A stretch of DNA of 64,000 bases from assembly GCF_021130785.1 (NCBI RefSeq), contig NW_025777636.1, positions 24,908 to 88,907 of the forward strand, written 5' to 3'. The position numbers and the translations under genes were made by a program. Below, piece by piece: positions 22,435-33,535 of this stretch. How positions within the stretch are numbered: position 1 is the stretch's first letter; each line of letters opens with the position of its first letter. This stretch comes from Homalodisca vitripennis (Eukaryota; Arthropoda; Insecta; Hemiptera; Cicadellidae). The notes beneath the pieces were generated by a model. That model had not been told where the DNA came from. It saw only the letters and a program-made list of their open reading frames with translations, and did not search any database.

Positions 22435-22750
22435 TTAACATAGGTACCATTATCTCAGAAACTAATGGACCAATCAACCTAAATTTTTTTATACAACATA
22501 TATAGGTATTTAAGCAACTACTGAGTTTTTTTTTGGTGCTTGTATCTTAAAAAAATAAATTTTTTTATGATTTTTTTTTCAAACCCATATTGAAATATCA
22601 AACTTGGAATTTAGAATATTTTTTTTAGGTACCTAATTATAATAGGAGGCATCTCAAAAAAACTCAGTAGGTGCCAAAATACCTATATAAATGTGTGGTA
22701 AAAGTTTCAAGTTGATTGTCCAAGTAGTTTCTGAGAAACGTGTACCTTTG
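22435..22750. repeat. Subterminal long imperfect palindrome
   Basis: The arm at about 22435-22530 (including ATCTCAGAAACTAATGGACC and ACTGAGTTTTTTT) is complementary to 22655-22750 (AAAAAAACTCAGT ... GTAGTTTCTGAG), separated by about 125 bases. It lies between the left end and the 3' end of the transposase gene. Confidence 0.75.
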
Positions 22751-23180
22751 TGTGCAAAAAACTGTAAAAAAGTAAATTTGCGGGAAATCGCAAAAAACGA
22801 ATATAATGACCTATTTAGCTATGTTATATAATATTTTTTACCTATATATGATATGTAATTGGTTTTTTATAATTAAATGTGATCTTTATATTAATAGAAT
22901 AGGCTATATATGCTTTTAAATATTTTAGAATTATCTATATTGGAAAATTTGTATATCAAAAGTAACGCGATGCGGGTTAGGCCTATAGTCCATAACGGAG
23001 TGAAAGATAATACAAAAAAAATTAATTAGGCTATATTATTTTCAAACATTTTTGAGTTTAGAATACATTTATAAGAGAAATAACAGAGAAAATTATGAAA
23101 TAGAAACTTATACCCAGCCACAAATAGAGTAAACAATAACAAAATTATAGAAAAAAACATGCAATTTATTTACCGTAGCA

Positions 23181-24933
23181 TTAGTGCATTCCTGGATCAT
23201 ATGCAGGCTCCTCTTCAAAATCCTCCTCAATCCTTCTTTTTAAATTCCTGGTTTGTCTCCTTGCTTGTCTTTGAAAGTCACTTATCGCACAATTTGCTCG
23301 TCGCACTCGCTCGTAGTCAAAACTTTTCATTGCGTCAATTGTCCTCTGCAAGGTTCAATGCCTACTGCTCTAAGCATTTTGCATTTTGCTATGTTGCCAT
23401 CATTAAAAGTAGAAATAGCATCATAAGCACCAAACTCAAGTGTGTTCAATGTCACAAAAATCTTTTTTTGGCACTCTAGACCAGATGACATTATTGATGC
23501 TTTCATTGACATTCTGCGTCTTACCGTGTAAACATTTTCGAAGAAGGTCAGGATTTGCTAAAGCCTGAAAGATTGGTTTCAAGGCTAACATTATAGCTGA
23601 AGGAATGCTGTTCTTATGAGAATATGGCTCTTTAGTGTGCTTTGCCTTGTTGTATTTACACCATGTATTTTCTCCTGACGGGCAAAGGCCATGCTGAGGA
23701 TTGTCGTCCGTCGAAAGTTATGAAAATATATGGCCCAAACCGCTGCCTTCATGTTCTGTAGGTTATCAGTATTTTTTCCTAATAGCATTTCCATAATAGG
23801 TTTGCAATTGATCAATTATGCCATCTGTTTAGTCTATTCTTTCCACCTAGTTTGCCGCCATCAGAAAGTGTTACGCCTTTTGAGTCTCTTTTTTAGTTTC
23901 CTTAGCCTAGACCCCATTCTCTTTTGAATATGGCCTATACACTCCAGTTTCTGTATTTCCACTTCACCATAAGGTTTACTGTCTGCAATAGTTTTGAAAC
24001 TATTTGTATCTCCATCACCTAAATACTCTAAGTACCTAACATTATACTTATTTTACTGATCGGTGAAAAATAGCTAAGGCTCCAGCTGACTCCATACCTC
24101 CGCTCGAGCCTTGGATAATTTGCCGAACAAATAGCCTCATGTTGTTGTTTGTCCAAACAATTACAAAATTTAGATAACACTTCTATGTCCATAACTTTTC
24201 CTGTGTCAACACTTGTACAAGTAACAATTCCGTTTAGAGAGCTAAAGCCACGCCGTTGCCAAGTGCCATCAATACCTACTTTTAAGTCGCGTTCGTTCTT
24301 ACCTAAGGTTTTATTTTCCTCAACAGCCTCATCCACAGCAGTTTTTTCATGGATTTCATCCATTACCTGTTTAGCCTTGTCTTTTAAAAATTTATTATAT
24401 CGAAACGGTTTTGTTGGAGGTTGCGGAAGATTCATTACGCCACATAATAACATTTTGCCTGCAGCCATACCTTTCCCGATAGACCTCAGTCCATACACTA
24501 GTCTAATATATTTACATCAAATAGAGTCTTTTTTTTCTAAATTAATATTCCTAGAACTATTAAATTTATGTACATATTTACAATGGCAACAATAAATCTC
24601 CATCTCAAAAGCCAGGCCAAAAATGTTTGAGCAGCACGCACTTGTAAACCACTTTTCTTGCAATTTTTACAAAGTGATGAACTAAAAAGTTGATCTGATA
24701 AAATTTGCATGTTAATAATTTCATTGTCATAGTTTTCATCACAATTAAACATCTCATACTTATCTATGTTTATTTTCTTTGAAGAGCTTGACTGAGATTG
24801 TGTTGACATTTCAGGCCTAGGGGTAGACTCCATCTTTTTGACATCTCATTAGGGTTAGGACTCGGCTGGTTTTCTTTTCCTACCACCAACTCCTTTTACG
24901 GGGTTTAGCATAACTACTTTTAACACGAGGCAT
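23181..24933 (-). pseudogene. Mutator-like (Kolobok-type) transposase, frameshifted
   Basis: The probable start is MPRVKSSYAKPRKR at 24933. The gene then breaks and resumes as the frame starting MESTPRP (24833), which has a Ser-rich linker and a CKNCKKSGL Cys pair. After a 2-base shift near 24505 the catalytic core follows: YGLRSIGKGMAAGK, NERDLKVGIDGTWQRRGF (Asp near 24270) and a KVMDIEVLSKFCNC block. Another shift near 24060 leads to a GDGDTNSF-type block at about 24000, which probably holds the second acidic residue. Later pieces are IRKNTDNLQNMKAAVWAIYFH-like (23591-23815), a KTQNVNESINNVIW-like block and a charged C-terminus ending at TAA 23181. The order matches the Mutator-like transposase family in arthropods and Hydra. 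At least four frame breaks make it inactive. Confidence 0.8.
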
Positions 24934-25346
24934 ATTTATACATAAACAATCTTGTTAGCAATAATAAATATAAATTACTAACTAACACTCACTATATCAC
25001 TTCACAAAGCACCAAAACACTAAGCAAAACAATAAACAAACAGTATAAAGTCAGAAGCAGAACTCAAAGCTGATGAAATAGAAGTTAGTTCAGGCCTGCC
25101 AAACACAACAAAAGCAAATTATAGCACACAAAAATAAAAGGTCATATGTATAATTAGTACATGTGTGAATAAACGCAAGCGCTGTCACAAATTTCTTCCT
25201 GAAACATGATGTAAGCATATTTTAAAACTTTTTTTCTGTAGGTTTACAATTTTCAAATATACATGTATTATATATCATTGTGTGCAGAAAAAGCCGCTTA
25301 ACATTTTAAAAAAAATAAAAAAAAAATGTGAAAAAAATATTTTTCT

Positions 25347-25362
25347 GGGGTACCGCCTCCCC
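25347..25362 (-). repeat. Right terminal inverted repeat of the TTAA transposon
   Basis: Exact reverse complement of 22406-22421, followed by TTAA. Confidence 0.9.
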
Positions 25363-25366
25363 TTAA

Positions 25367-26750
25367 GTAAACAAGTATATTTTATATTTATAGGATACCA
25401 AAACGTAGGATTAACATAGAATTTCATCGTTTTATCTCGTTGGGTGTCTATATTTCTTTATTTTTCATTATACATGTGCCAAAAAAAACTAGTGGTGCTG
25501 ACAATGAATTTCTTTATTACAGGAAAACCCTCTATAAATTTTAGGGAAAGATAGGGTGTAATTCTATGCAGTGTAATTGTAATGTAATTCTCAAACCATA
25601 AAGTATAGTGTTTCTGTTGTTTTATTAAGTTAGAAAATATATGTAATTATATTATGATGTTACATATTATAATCTGCGTAATATATAACTGTAAATTTGA
25701 TCAATTACGGTTTTGCATTAGGCAGACTTCGTAAATTACGCATGTTGTGCAAGTAAACATCAGAAATTCTCTGAAACGTTTGAAAAAGTTATAACCAACA
25801 AACCGAGTGGAAAATTTTACTTTTGGGCTCTTTTGCTTTGACTGATGTTTTAGTTAGAAACATTATTTCGCATGAATGTTAAATAACTTCCGTTGTATTT
25901 TTGGTATTGTAAATGTTCCTTCATTATATTTACTCTGGAAATTTAATAAATATTATGATACTATTCTTCCACTCTGAAACTTTGAACATGATATTTTGCA
26001 CTGTAACTATGTCTACAGAAATAAAAACATATATGTACAATTGTTTGGTACTAACTTTGTGGTAAAATGCAAAAATACCGATGGAAAACACAAATTTTTA
26101 CAATAAAAAATATAAATGTAGTATACATTTATTATAAGCACTATATATACGTACTATTACCAATACTGTAAGTAGATTAGGAGAATGAACATGAACTACT
26201 TAGTATGGTATTGTGTATGAAGTAAAGTAACTGATGTTGCTAAGAGTTACATTCTAACATCCTTTTATATTTAAATTGAATTGATTTCATTTAAAGATGC
26301 CCTAAGTACCTTTTAAATAATTTGTATATTTTTAATCACCTCAGCTACAGAAGAGTTCGAAATTTTGCGTGAACACGTATGTTTGGAATGCTTATAACAG
26401 TTAGATAATAATTAGGATGATTCAATTTTTATTTAGCCTTGGGTATTTTCTGGTACAGTACTTATGATTTTATTTTGTTGCTCTATATTTTAGCAATATT
26501 GACATTAGAGATTGCAATAAAAAAAACTTATGATCCTGCCTGGTGGACCAATCAGTGGTATATTAAAAAAGAGGGTATTCCGGTCTAGACGGATCAAACA
26601 ATATCGTATGAATGCAAAGGAATGAAGTAAATTAATCAATTATTTGATAATAATTATTTTTAGAAACTTTCGGAGGACCAGTGGGTGATAATTGTCACTT
26701 CCAGCAGTTGTAATGGAGATAATTTAAGGATAACAATGTAGTAAAGAAGT
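25367..26750. other. Non-coding AT-rich stretch
   Basis: No coding frame over 60 codons with recognisable motifs was found. If the exon at 26758-27190 belongs to a gene, this would be intron. Confidence 0.4.
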
Positions 26751-26757
26751 CACTCAC

Positions 26758-27190
26758 CAAGAGAAGTTTTCTTTTTCCAAGTAGTACCACAAGAAGATCC
26801 TCTGGACCAGGCTCATGAGTATAAAGGTAGGCGAGACCAGAGACAGTTCTAGGGGAGCGCTCCAGAGGTCTCCACTAAGCTCGCGAAGGTTCATATCCTT
26901 TAACAAACACAATTGGACACATAGGTAAACACATAGGGAAACAGTTGTAACAAAATAAGCAAAAACACGAAAAATTGTGAATTGGATAGAATGAGACAGG
27001 ATAGTAAGCAAGTTATTGAATGTACTGAAAACATTCAGGTATACTGAGAGAAGAGGTTTCCTGTGTCGGAGAGAAACTTTGACTTGCCGGTACAAGAATA
27101 CAGCATTGCACCCAGCTGATAAGCCATCGCGGTCACACGGTGGTTTGGACGAGATAAATTTATAATTCGTATACGGGACAACAGCTGATC
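26758..27190 (-). CDS. Candidate host exon: multi-pass membrane protein, chemoreceptor-like
   Basis: A minus-strand frame is open from about 27190 to 26758 and ends exactly at a consensus splice donor, TTG followed by GTGAGT (26757-26752), interrupting a codon in phase 2. The frame has two hydrophobic segments, RVFAYFVTTVSLCVYLCVQ and LELSLVSPTFILMSLVQRIF, separated by a short polar loop (LLKDMNLRELSG). The basic-then-hydrophobic arrangement with this spacing recalls the first two helices of insect odorant receptors (7tm_6). No in-frame ATG precedes the first helix; an ATG at 27126 is in another frame. So the start may be in an upstream exon, or the copy may be a pseudogene. No further exons could be recognised. 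The receptor assignment is an inference. Confidence 0.35.
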
Positions 27191-27519
27191 ACTGTCACAG
27201 GCTTATTGATTATGTAAATTAAAATATTATTATATGCAGTTTAAACTAAACAAGCTAGATGGCAAATGAGAGAACTATACATTGATAATGAAAAAAGACA
27301 TAACTATTTGAGATTTTTGAATCGTAACTTTCAATACAACAGTTTAGTACATTTAAGATGTTGGTTTATTTTCGGCATGTGTTTGATGCTATGTACTTCT
27401 TGAAGAAACCTTTGCTTCCTTAGAGGCTAATGGATTCTATTATAGACTATAAGCAGTATAATAATACAAGCGAAAATTGTTTTTAAAATAATGATTGTGA
27501 GTTTATAAACAGCAACGAG

Positions 27520-27606
27520 CAGCCAGTCAGTCAAGACGGAACCAGAAGAACGCCATAACTCGAGTGTTGTGAAGCAACGTATAATAGCACTGATATCAGT
27601 TGTTGG
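27520..27606 (+). repeat. Dispersed repeat family D, copy 2
   Basis: Reverse-complement match to 2551-2640, including CAGCCAGTCAGTCAAGACGG. Confidence 0.65.
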
Positions 27607-27632
27607 AAAATGTATCCGTCCGTTGTAAGAGT

Positions 27633-28760
27633 TTTATTTATTTATTTATTTATCAACGGTTTCACCATTTTTACATTAAAGTACTTATTTGCTATATGTT
27701 AACATTTCAAGACAGCTTAAATATCTTACAAAAATTACATAAAACAATGCAACAGTAATAGTTAGATGACAATGAGTAGCACTTATTCAGTGAGTAAAAC
27801 TATCATAGCAACAGGTGACCAAACAGCAATATAGGATACTTAGAGTCTGCAATAATAATCATATACAACTGGAAAACAACAATGAGAACAACAATAATTA
27901 TAATAACAACAATAACAAAGCTAACGGATAACAAGATGACAGTTTAACCGTAACAATGAGATAATGCAACAATAATTTGTGAGGACATCTATATTATATA
28001 CAACCGAAAGAGAACAATCATATACAACTAGAAGACAACAATGAGAACAATAATAATAATAATAATAATAACAACAATAAAAAAGCTAACAGATAACAAG
28101 ATGACAATGACGTAAATTTCAAACTTAGTCTATGCTTCCAAGTAATTAGTAATAAAGAGTAGTAAAGAGAGTAATAAAGAGTATAGAAACATGTCTGTAT
28201 AAAATATTGCAAACTTAACAAAGCAACCATAACAAAGATTTTATAAGTAATAATTAACAAGAAAAATAACAAAAATAAATAATTACAGTGAATTGAAAAC
28301 ATAAAGCTATGGGGATATAGGATAATAAATTTCTGGTAAGAAAGAGGATTTGGCATTTGGGAATGTAAAGGTAAAGCATGCGTTGATGTAGTGGTTCTTT
28401 ATAGTTATTTTCATCATCTCCCCTCCTGTGCACAATGCAAGTTATACTTCCTTCGCAGTGACTGAGCACTTTCAGCAAAGAGATCAACATATGTTGCCTC
28501 ACTTTCCAGTTTTAGGAGTCTAGCCATTCCATGGTTTGCAGAGTAGTTCGTGGGCTTGTATCTCCTTAGAAAAATTGACCTCGATCTTGTTCCTCTTGGT
28601 GTATAAAAGTCAATGTCTGATAGCAATGAGGGACAATCCAGGATGCCATTTACCAGTTTTTACAAGAAGAAAAGATCAATGTACTTCCTTCTTTCGTGCA
28701 GAGGCTGCAAACGTTGGCAAGCAGACGCTGTTTATGCACGTACATTGTTAAAAGAATAAA
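27633..28760 (-). mobile_element. 5'-truncated LINE 3' end, minus strand
   Basis: Read on the minus strand it runs from RT C-terminal sequence (about 28760) through a long A-rich 3' UTR with an (AAT)n tract near 28050-28070 to an (AATA)n tail at about 27633-27655. It is in frame pieces only and was dead on arrival or soon after. Confidence 0.7.
28414..28626 (-). pseudogene. LINE RT C-terminal domain fragment
   Basis: The 70-residue frame contains LSDIDFYTPRGTRSRSIFL, RRYKPTNYSANHGMARLLKL and a final LFAESAQSLRRK, the usual C-terminal signature of jockey-like RT proteins. An RLQPLHERRKYIDLFFL-type block sits upstream at about 28640-28720 in a different frame, showing one frameshift. Confidence 0.75.
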
Positions 28761-31439
28761 TGATTAGTGTTTATTAATAATATGGTAAATGTAATCAATT
28801 TATAAAAGTAAAGTTTCTGTAAAATAGACAAAATAAATAAATAAGCAATCCTTGTGTGGGAAATGTTAGCTTTCTTAGTTACTTGAGTAAGGGTATCACT
28901 TATATTACTCGCGTCTTCTACAACTTTTAAATTTGAAAAAGTTAGCCAGCATTGCCTTTACGGTTAGGTATTAATACAGAATAATAACAAATACTGTCGT
29001 ACTAGCTGAAATAGATATACGCTTCCAATTTACGTTTATGTTTTTGTTATTGTTACAATTAGGTACATATATCACTGAAGGGCACACAACGTGAGACAGT
29101 AATCTTACATTTACACTAGAAATGTTTTAACACAATTAAGATTCCTCCTACCTCTGTAGGAGGCAACATAATATTAGGTATGTTACTTTCTACATACCTA
29201 ATAAAGAAAACGATTGTGTCAACTACCCTTTAAAGGACCCACCATATATATCTCAAATGCTGCTTAAGCCATTTGATGGTAAACTGTTTCTTACACTTTA
29301 TCAAGATTGAAATATTAAAAAATTGCAATTTTGTATATAATAAGTATATAGCTAAAATGAAAGCACGTCTAATATCAATGTGTTTTCGAGTAAAAGTGTG
29401 CTATTCATTACATGCTTTTTAAATTTCAAGTACTTTTGCTAGGGAAACTAAAATAAATGACGTAATGGCAGCTCCGTCCCAATAATTTGGATTTTTGCCA
29501 TACCATATAAAATTAGGTTATTTAATGAGCAGACTATCATAATAGAATATATTAATGCCTATATATAAAAATATAATAACATTACTGAATTGAGTAATTT
29601 TAGTTACATCAATGATCTAATCTTTTGTAAATAAATAAATACAGTTTAATATGTTGGTTAAAGTAGGACACATCACAGAGAGTATCCAACTGAATGTGAG
29701 ATGGATTAATTACCAGCACCCTGCATTTGACCAAAGCTAACCGTGATTAACCCTAGAGCTGCAAACCGATAACCATTCATGAAAGTGTCACACTCGTACA
29801 TTCATGAAGTGATAACTTCAGTCATAATGTAAAACCTTGTATTAAAAACAGTAAATTTTTACGTCAAAACTACAATGGGCATATACTAGCGTAGTAAGAT
29901 TGTATATTTTCTGAAAGTAAACATATAGTTTAATTTATACTATGTATTTTACTTATTGGAACATTTACATAAATTTAAATGCTTCCTTATAATAATATAC
30001 CAACATAACATGGAGTTTGACTACAATTATTTAAAATTGTTAAAATTGTGAATACCTAAATTGTTTTGTACACTGACGCAAAATATATAGAAATCGATAT
30101 TTTAAAATCTTATTGTAACTCGCAATTTATAACGATAATGACGGATTCTTATTAAGTAATATTGGCCTATTAATGAATTCTGGGATTAAATACTAAAACG
30201 TATAATAGACTTATCTACTTATGAGAACACACCCTATCCCAACTGATCACCAAGCTTTTCGTATTTCGTAGTATATTTATTATAGATAAAAATTCGTTGA
30301 ATGAAATAAAAGAATTACTTTTTTCAATTTTATGTTTCATGACTTTCTGGATTCTGAATTATGTTTGCATTCGTGAGTTTTGAAATCTAGACACTAGTGT
30401 CTGTGGGATTTTGAACACGTTATCATCCAAAAAGTTTGGTCTTCATTGCCCCTTTAAAATCTACCATACTCAACCGTTTGGAAATTATTGATAACTATAA
30501 ATCTCAGAATATTATGACTTTAAAATCGACACAATTGATTAGCTCTAATAAGGCTGATTGTGGGGATTTTAAATGTATTTAACATTTCTTTTATTGTAGG
30601 AATTTAAGATTGTTATAACTCATTGACTCCAAGAAACGCGATAAATCTGGCTTTCAAACCCTAAAAATTGAATTGCAGTTTAGATTTTACTCTATAAAAT
30701 TGTCACAAAAAAGGAGTTACAGCTTTTATAGACCTTCAATATTCTGGGTGTATCCACTCTATAGAATATTCAAGAAAGAGTGGTTTTGGAATATAGAAGA
30801 TATCAGATACACACACAAAACTAGTCTTCGGTTATCTTCGGAAGCTACAGCATGTTGAATACTTTGATGCTCAGGCCTTTCAAAATATTTCATCATAATA
30901 GATTATGCCTGAGAGTGCTACGAGTTGGTAGGTGTTTTAGTTTAATAAATCTGCTCTTTAAATTTACCCCCTTTTATTGTACAGGCTTTTTCCACATGAT
31001 TTTTCCTTAAACTTAAGTATTATATCTCCTAGGAATTCCCTATTGTTCAAAGTCTAACAAATTTAAGGGGTCTGTGACTTTTTTTTTTACTTTAAGCCTT
31101 GTATTTGTTTAATATGAGCAAAATTCTAGTAGAAAATAATCAACTTTTTTTAATTAAGCCGATCAATAAATCGTTAGAGATATAAGCAAGGCAACCTACT
31201 AATTAACAGAGAGATGTCACCTATACGAGTCATGATGAGGAAACGTATTCTATGACGTTACAAGATTTCTGTATGCATATTCTTCTAAATTTGTTTATAC
31301 CAATAGTCTTCACATATATTATTCTGAGCAGCTATGTAATCAAAATTTTTGCCTTGAAACAAAATTGCCTTTGCTCAATGTCAATGAAATAAATTCCCGG
31401 AGACATCTTAAATTCTGAAGGAAACATGATTTTCCGGAT
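28761..31439. other. Non-coding stretch with repeat B
   Basis: Apart from repeat family B at 29680-29825 and isolated short ORFs such as 30673-30858 without motifs, nothing was recognised. Confidence 0.4.
29680..29825 (+). repeat. Dispersed repeat family B, copy 2
   Basis: It shares AATGTGAGATGGA, CCAGCACCCTGCATTTGA, GCTGYAMACYGATAACCATT-like and GTGATAACTT-like blocks with 6110-6240. Confidence 0.65.
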
Positions 31440-31480
31440 ATTTCCTATCGTTTAGTGAAATAAAAAATCAGTAACAATAC

Positions 31481-31513
31481 GTTTCGAGATCTGCAATCAG
31501 ATCTCTTCTTCAG
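31481..31513 (-). ncRNA. Hammerhead-ribozyme-like core
   Basis: Minus strand: CTGAAGA, a perfect stem II hairpin (GAGATCTG, loop ATTG, CAGATCTC overlapping the core edge), then GAAAC. CTGANGA plus GAAA around a short stem II is the conserved hammerhead core. Such ribozymes are known in the terminal repeats of Penelope-like elements. I could not pair stems I and III convincingly, so cleavage activity is doubtful. Confidence 0.45.
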
Positions 31514-31864
31514 GGAAATAACTAAAGTAACAAATAATAAATTACAAACTAGGCTAAAATAAAATAATCATATCAGACCGTTGTGACACGCCTGTCGGGA
31601 ATGACAACTACCATGTTGTGTGCCAACTTCACTAACTCTAAAATACACACTTAATACAAAACTAAACACAACACTAATTATTAAAAATAAACTACAGTAT
31701 ACAGTTACTACTGCATTCTTAAAATAACTACCTACGACTGACCAAACGCTAACAGCAAATGGAAATCATCACGGCAGAAATAAGATGGTGACACTGAAAA
31801 GGAAGGGAGACAGGAATGGGTCATTTTGTTTTTTTTTATTATTGGTTCATCCTAGATAAACTTC

Positions 31865-32047
31865 CTAAAACCATACCGTTATCCCCATTGGTTTATTACA
31901 AATACCTAATCGGTTTGATACTTTTGGTTTTCTTTTTAGTTCTTTTTTTAGAATTGTCAACAAAAGCGGCCTAATCTCGACTAATGGTTGACTGATTGGT
32001 TGGTCTGCTAATTTAATGTATGTTGCCTCTATTATGTCTTTAAACAA
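31865..32047 (-). pseudogene. Penelope-like GIY-YIG endonuclease, C-terminal piece
   Basis: The frame reads FKDIIEATYIKLADQPISQP, which matches the REA-type Glu region (here IIEATYI) closing GIY-YIG domains in Penelope elements. A C-terminal LLLTILKKELKRK tail follows. The GIY and YIG motifs themselves, expected near 32200, are unrecognisable. Confidence 0.6.
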
Positions 32048-32229
32048 ATTTGGTTAGCGATGTCTTACGTTGCCTTCATCCCAATTCATATGATGGTATT
32101 CTGACCAAGAATGGTGTTCGGTTTTTGACTTTACTGTGAGACACTTTCTCGTGTTTTCTTTGTGCTGTTTTACCCTTACGGTAAATTGTATTTTTGTCTC
32201 GCCTTTATATTCCCTATTTTAACTTTATC

Positions 32230-32442
32230 TTATACTGTAAACACAGTTTTATTGGAATCCTGTGTGTCATGTTTTGGTTTTGTTTTTATGAGAGTTTGTC
32301 TAGTAATATTATATGTTTCGAACGCGGATTCTAATGTAATGTACCTTCTACATACTGTTCTAATTTCTTCCGATAATCCCGGCACATAAGGAATTGAAAT
32401 AAACGCAAATTTATCACTATTTTGTTTTACTGACTCAGGCAC
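32230..32442 (-). pseudogene. Penelope-like RT C-terminal region
   Basis: The frame has FAFISIPYVPGLSEEIRTVC, the conserved PY-x-GLSE block near the end of Penelope RTs, followed by RQTLIKTKPK and an SNKTVF block that precedes the endonuclease. Upstream frames extend the similarity to about 32570 with stops. Confidence 0.8.
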
Positions 32443-32717
32443 AATTCTTCTGGTTCGTTTGCACTTATTTAATACTGATTGAGGGTATCCATTACGTCTA
32501 GGATCCGATTCTTCTGTCTTAAATTCCTCTTTTTATCCATCATTGTCTAAGCATAAGCTCTTTCGTCTATCAAATAACGAGTAGGCCACTCCTACTTTGA
32601 CAGATATTTGGTGGTTTGATTGATAATTTTTTATATTTTCCTGCGTGGGTTTTCTTAAGAAAAACAGTTGTCTTAAGGACATCCCTATCTCTTAATACAC
32701 AAACATTCAAAATGGGT

Positions 32718-33036
32718 ATCGATTTAGACTTTGTACCGAATGCCGATAACACATGGGGGTGGTGACTTCTGAGGTCGTAGTAATAAATACTCGAATTGCA
32801 AAGTTTACTCATAAGTTCAATTTAATTTACCAAAATTTACAAGCACCACTTTTAGATGGTAAAAGAAATATCTGCCTTGCCACGTTGCTGCCAATTAGAA
32901 TACAAGAACTAAAAATGTATATCTTATAGGTGGGCCTAAATATCCAATGTTCAATGGAATCATGTCTACGATGTTTTACTTTGTAAAACATTAAGATTTC
33001 ACTTCCCTTCGCAACATGTAGACTCACAACCGGGGT
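32718..33036 (-). repeat. Dispersed repeat family A, copy 4
   Basis: It matches 52040-52345 in the same orientation: TTGTACCGAAT, the ACACATGG block, GTAGTAATAAATACTCGAATT, GCACCACTTTTAGATGG and CACGTTGCTGCCA. It shows that the family extends beyond the 350 bases of copy 3. Confidence 0.65.
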
Positions 33037-33039
33037 GTC

Positions 33040-33535
33040 GGCGTCTTAAGGGCTGTGAGATTTATATGTCAGGTGGGGAATAGAACTCACTGTAAACCAT
33101 ATTTTGGAAAGCTTAAGATTTTAACAGTTTACTCTATTTTTATATTGGAATGTTTGTTGTATGTAAAAACTCATTTAAATTCTGTGTCAAATAATAGTTC
33201 TGTACATGGTTATTTCACAAGAAACTGTAATATGCTTAGATTAGATCAGTACAACTATCATTCCACTAAATCAAACTTTTTAGAAATAGGCAAAAACTGT
33301 ATAATTTGTTACCAAACCATATCAAACAAATTAGCTTAAGACCTTTTAAATTGAAAATTAAATGTTTGTTGTTGTATTTCTGATGTTACAATATTGAAGA
33401 GTTTGTTAGTTTGATAAGTCAGGTAGATAGACTTAGTAATTAGTCAAATAATCACTAAGCCTAAGCATGACGTTGTGTCGCATTTGTGGAAATGTTTACC
33501 ACAATAAATTTTCTGATTTTGATTCTTGGCACAAG
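33040..33535 (+). pseudogene. LINE RT C-terminal fragment
   Basis: The frame (33055-33339) includes RTHCKPYFGKLKILTVYSIF, NNSSVHGYFTRNCNMLRL and IICYQTISNKL, the C-terminal signature of non-LTR RTs, then an FKLKIKCLLL block after one frame break. A 3' UTR follows with AATAAA near 33503 and a TTTTGATT tail at about 33520-33535. It abuts the end of repeat A at 33036. Confidence 0.75.

Larger units (their letters stand above)
22406..25362 (-). mobile_element. TTAA-flanked DNA transposon, Kolobok/Mutator-like
   Basis: Both ends are visible. 22406-22421 reads GGGGAGGCGGTACCCC and 25347-25362 is its exact reverse complement, each flanked outside by TTAA (22402-22405 and 25363-25366). The 2957-bp body holds one minus-strand transposase gene and a large subterminal palindrome. 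TTAA duplications with short G-rich inverted ends are described for Kolobok (and piggyBac) transposons. The transposase resembles the Mutator-like transposase family rather than piggyBac. Full length is kept, but the gene is frameshifted. Confidence 0.85.
31440..32570 (-). mobile_element. Penelope-like element fragment (RT end, GIY-YIG end, 3' region)
   Basis: On the minus strand: the RT C-terminal region (32570-32230), a decayed linker and GIY-YIG endonuclease region (32230-31865), then a 3' region holding a hammerhead-like core (31481-31513). The order RT, GIY-YIG, ribozyme-bearing repeat is that of Penelope-like elements. It is 5'-truncated and broken by stops. Confidence 0.75.

Noticed and set aside
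24149..24595. 148-codon plus-strand ORF
   Set aside because: Antisense to the transposase, whose minus-strand motifs are clear.
28018..28356. 112-codon minus-strand ORF rich in Leu
   Set aside because: The Leu run is an (AAT)n microsatellite read backwards inside the LINE 3' UTR; there is no membrane-protein pattern beyond that.
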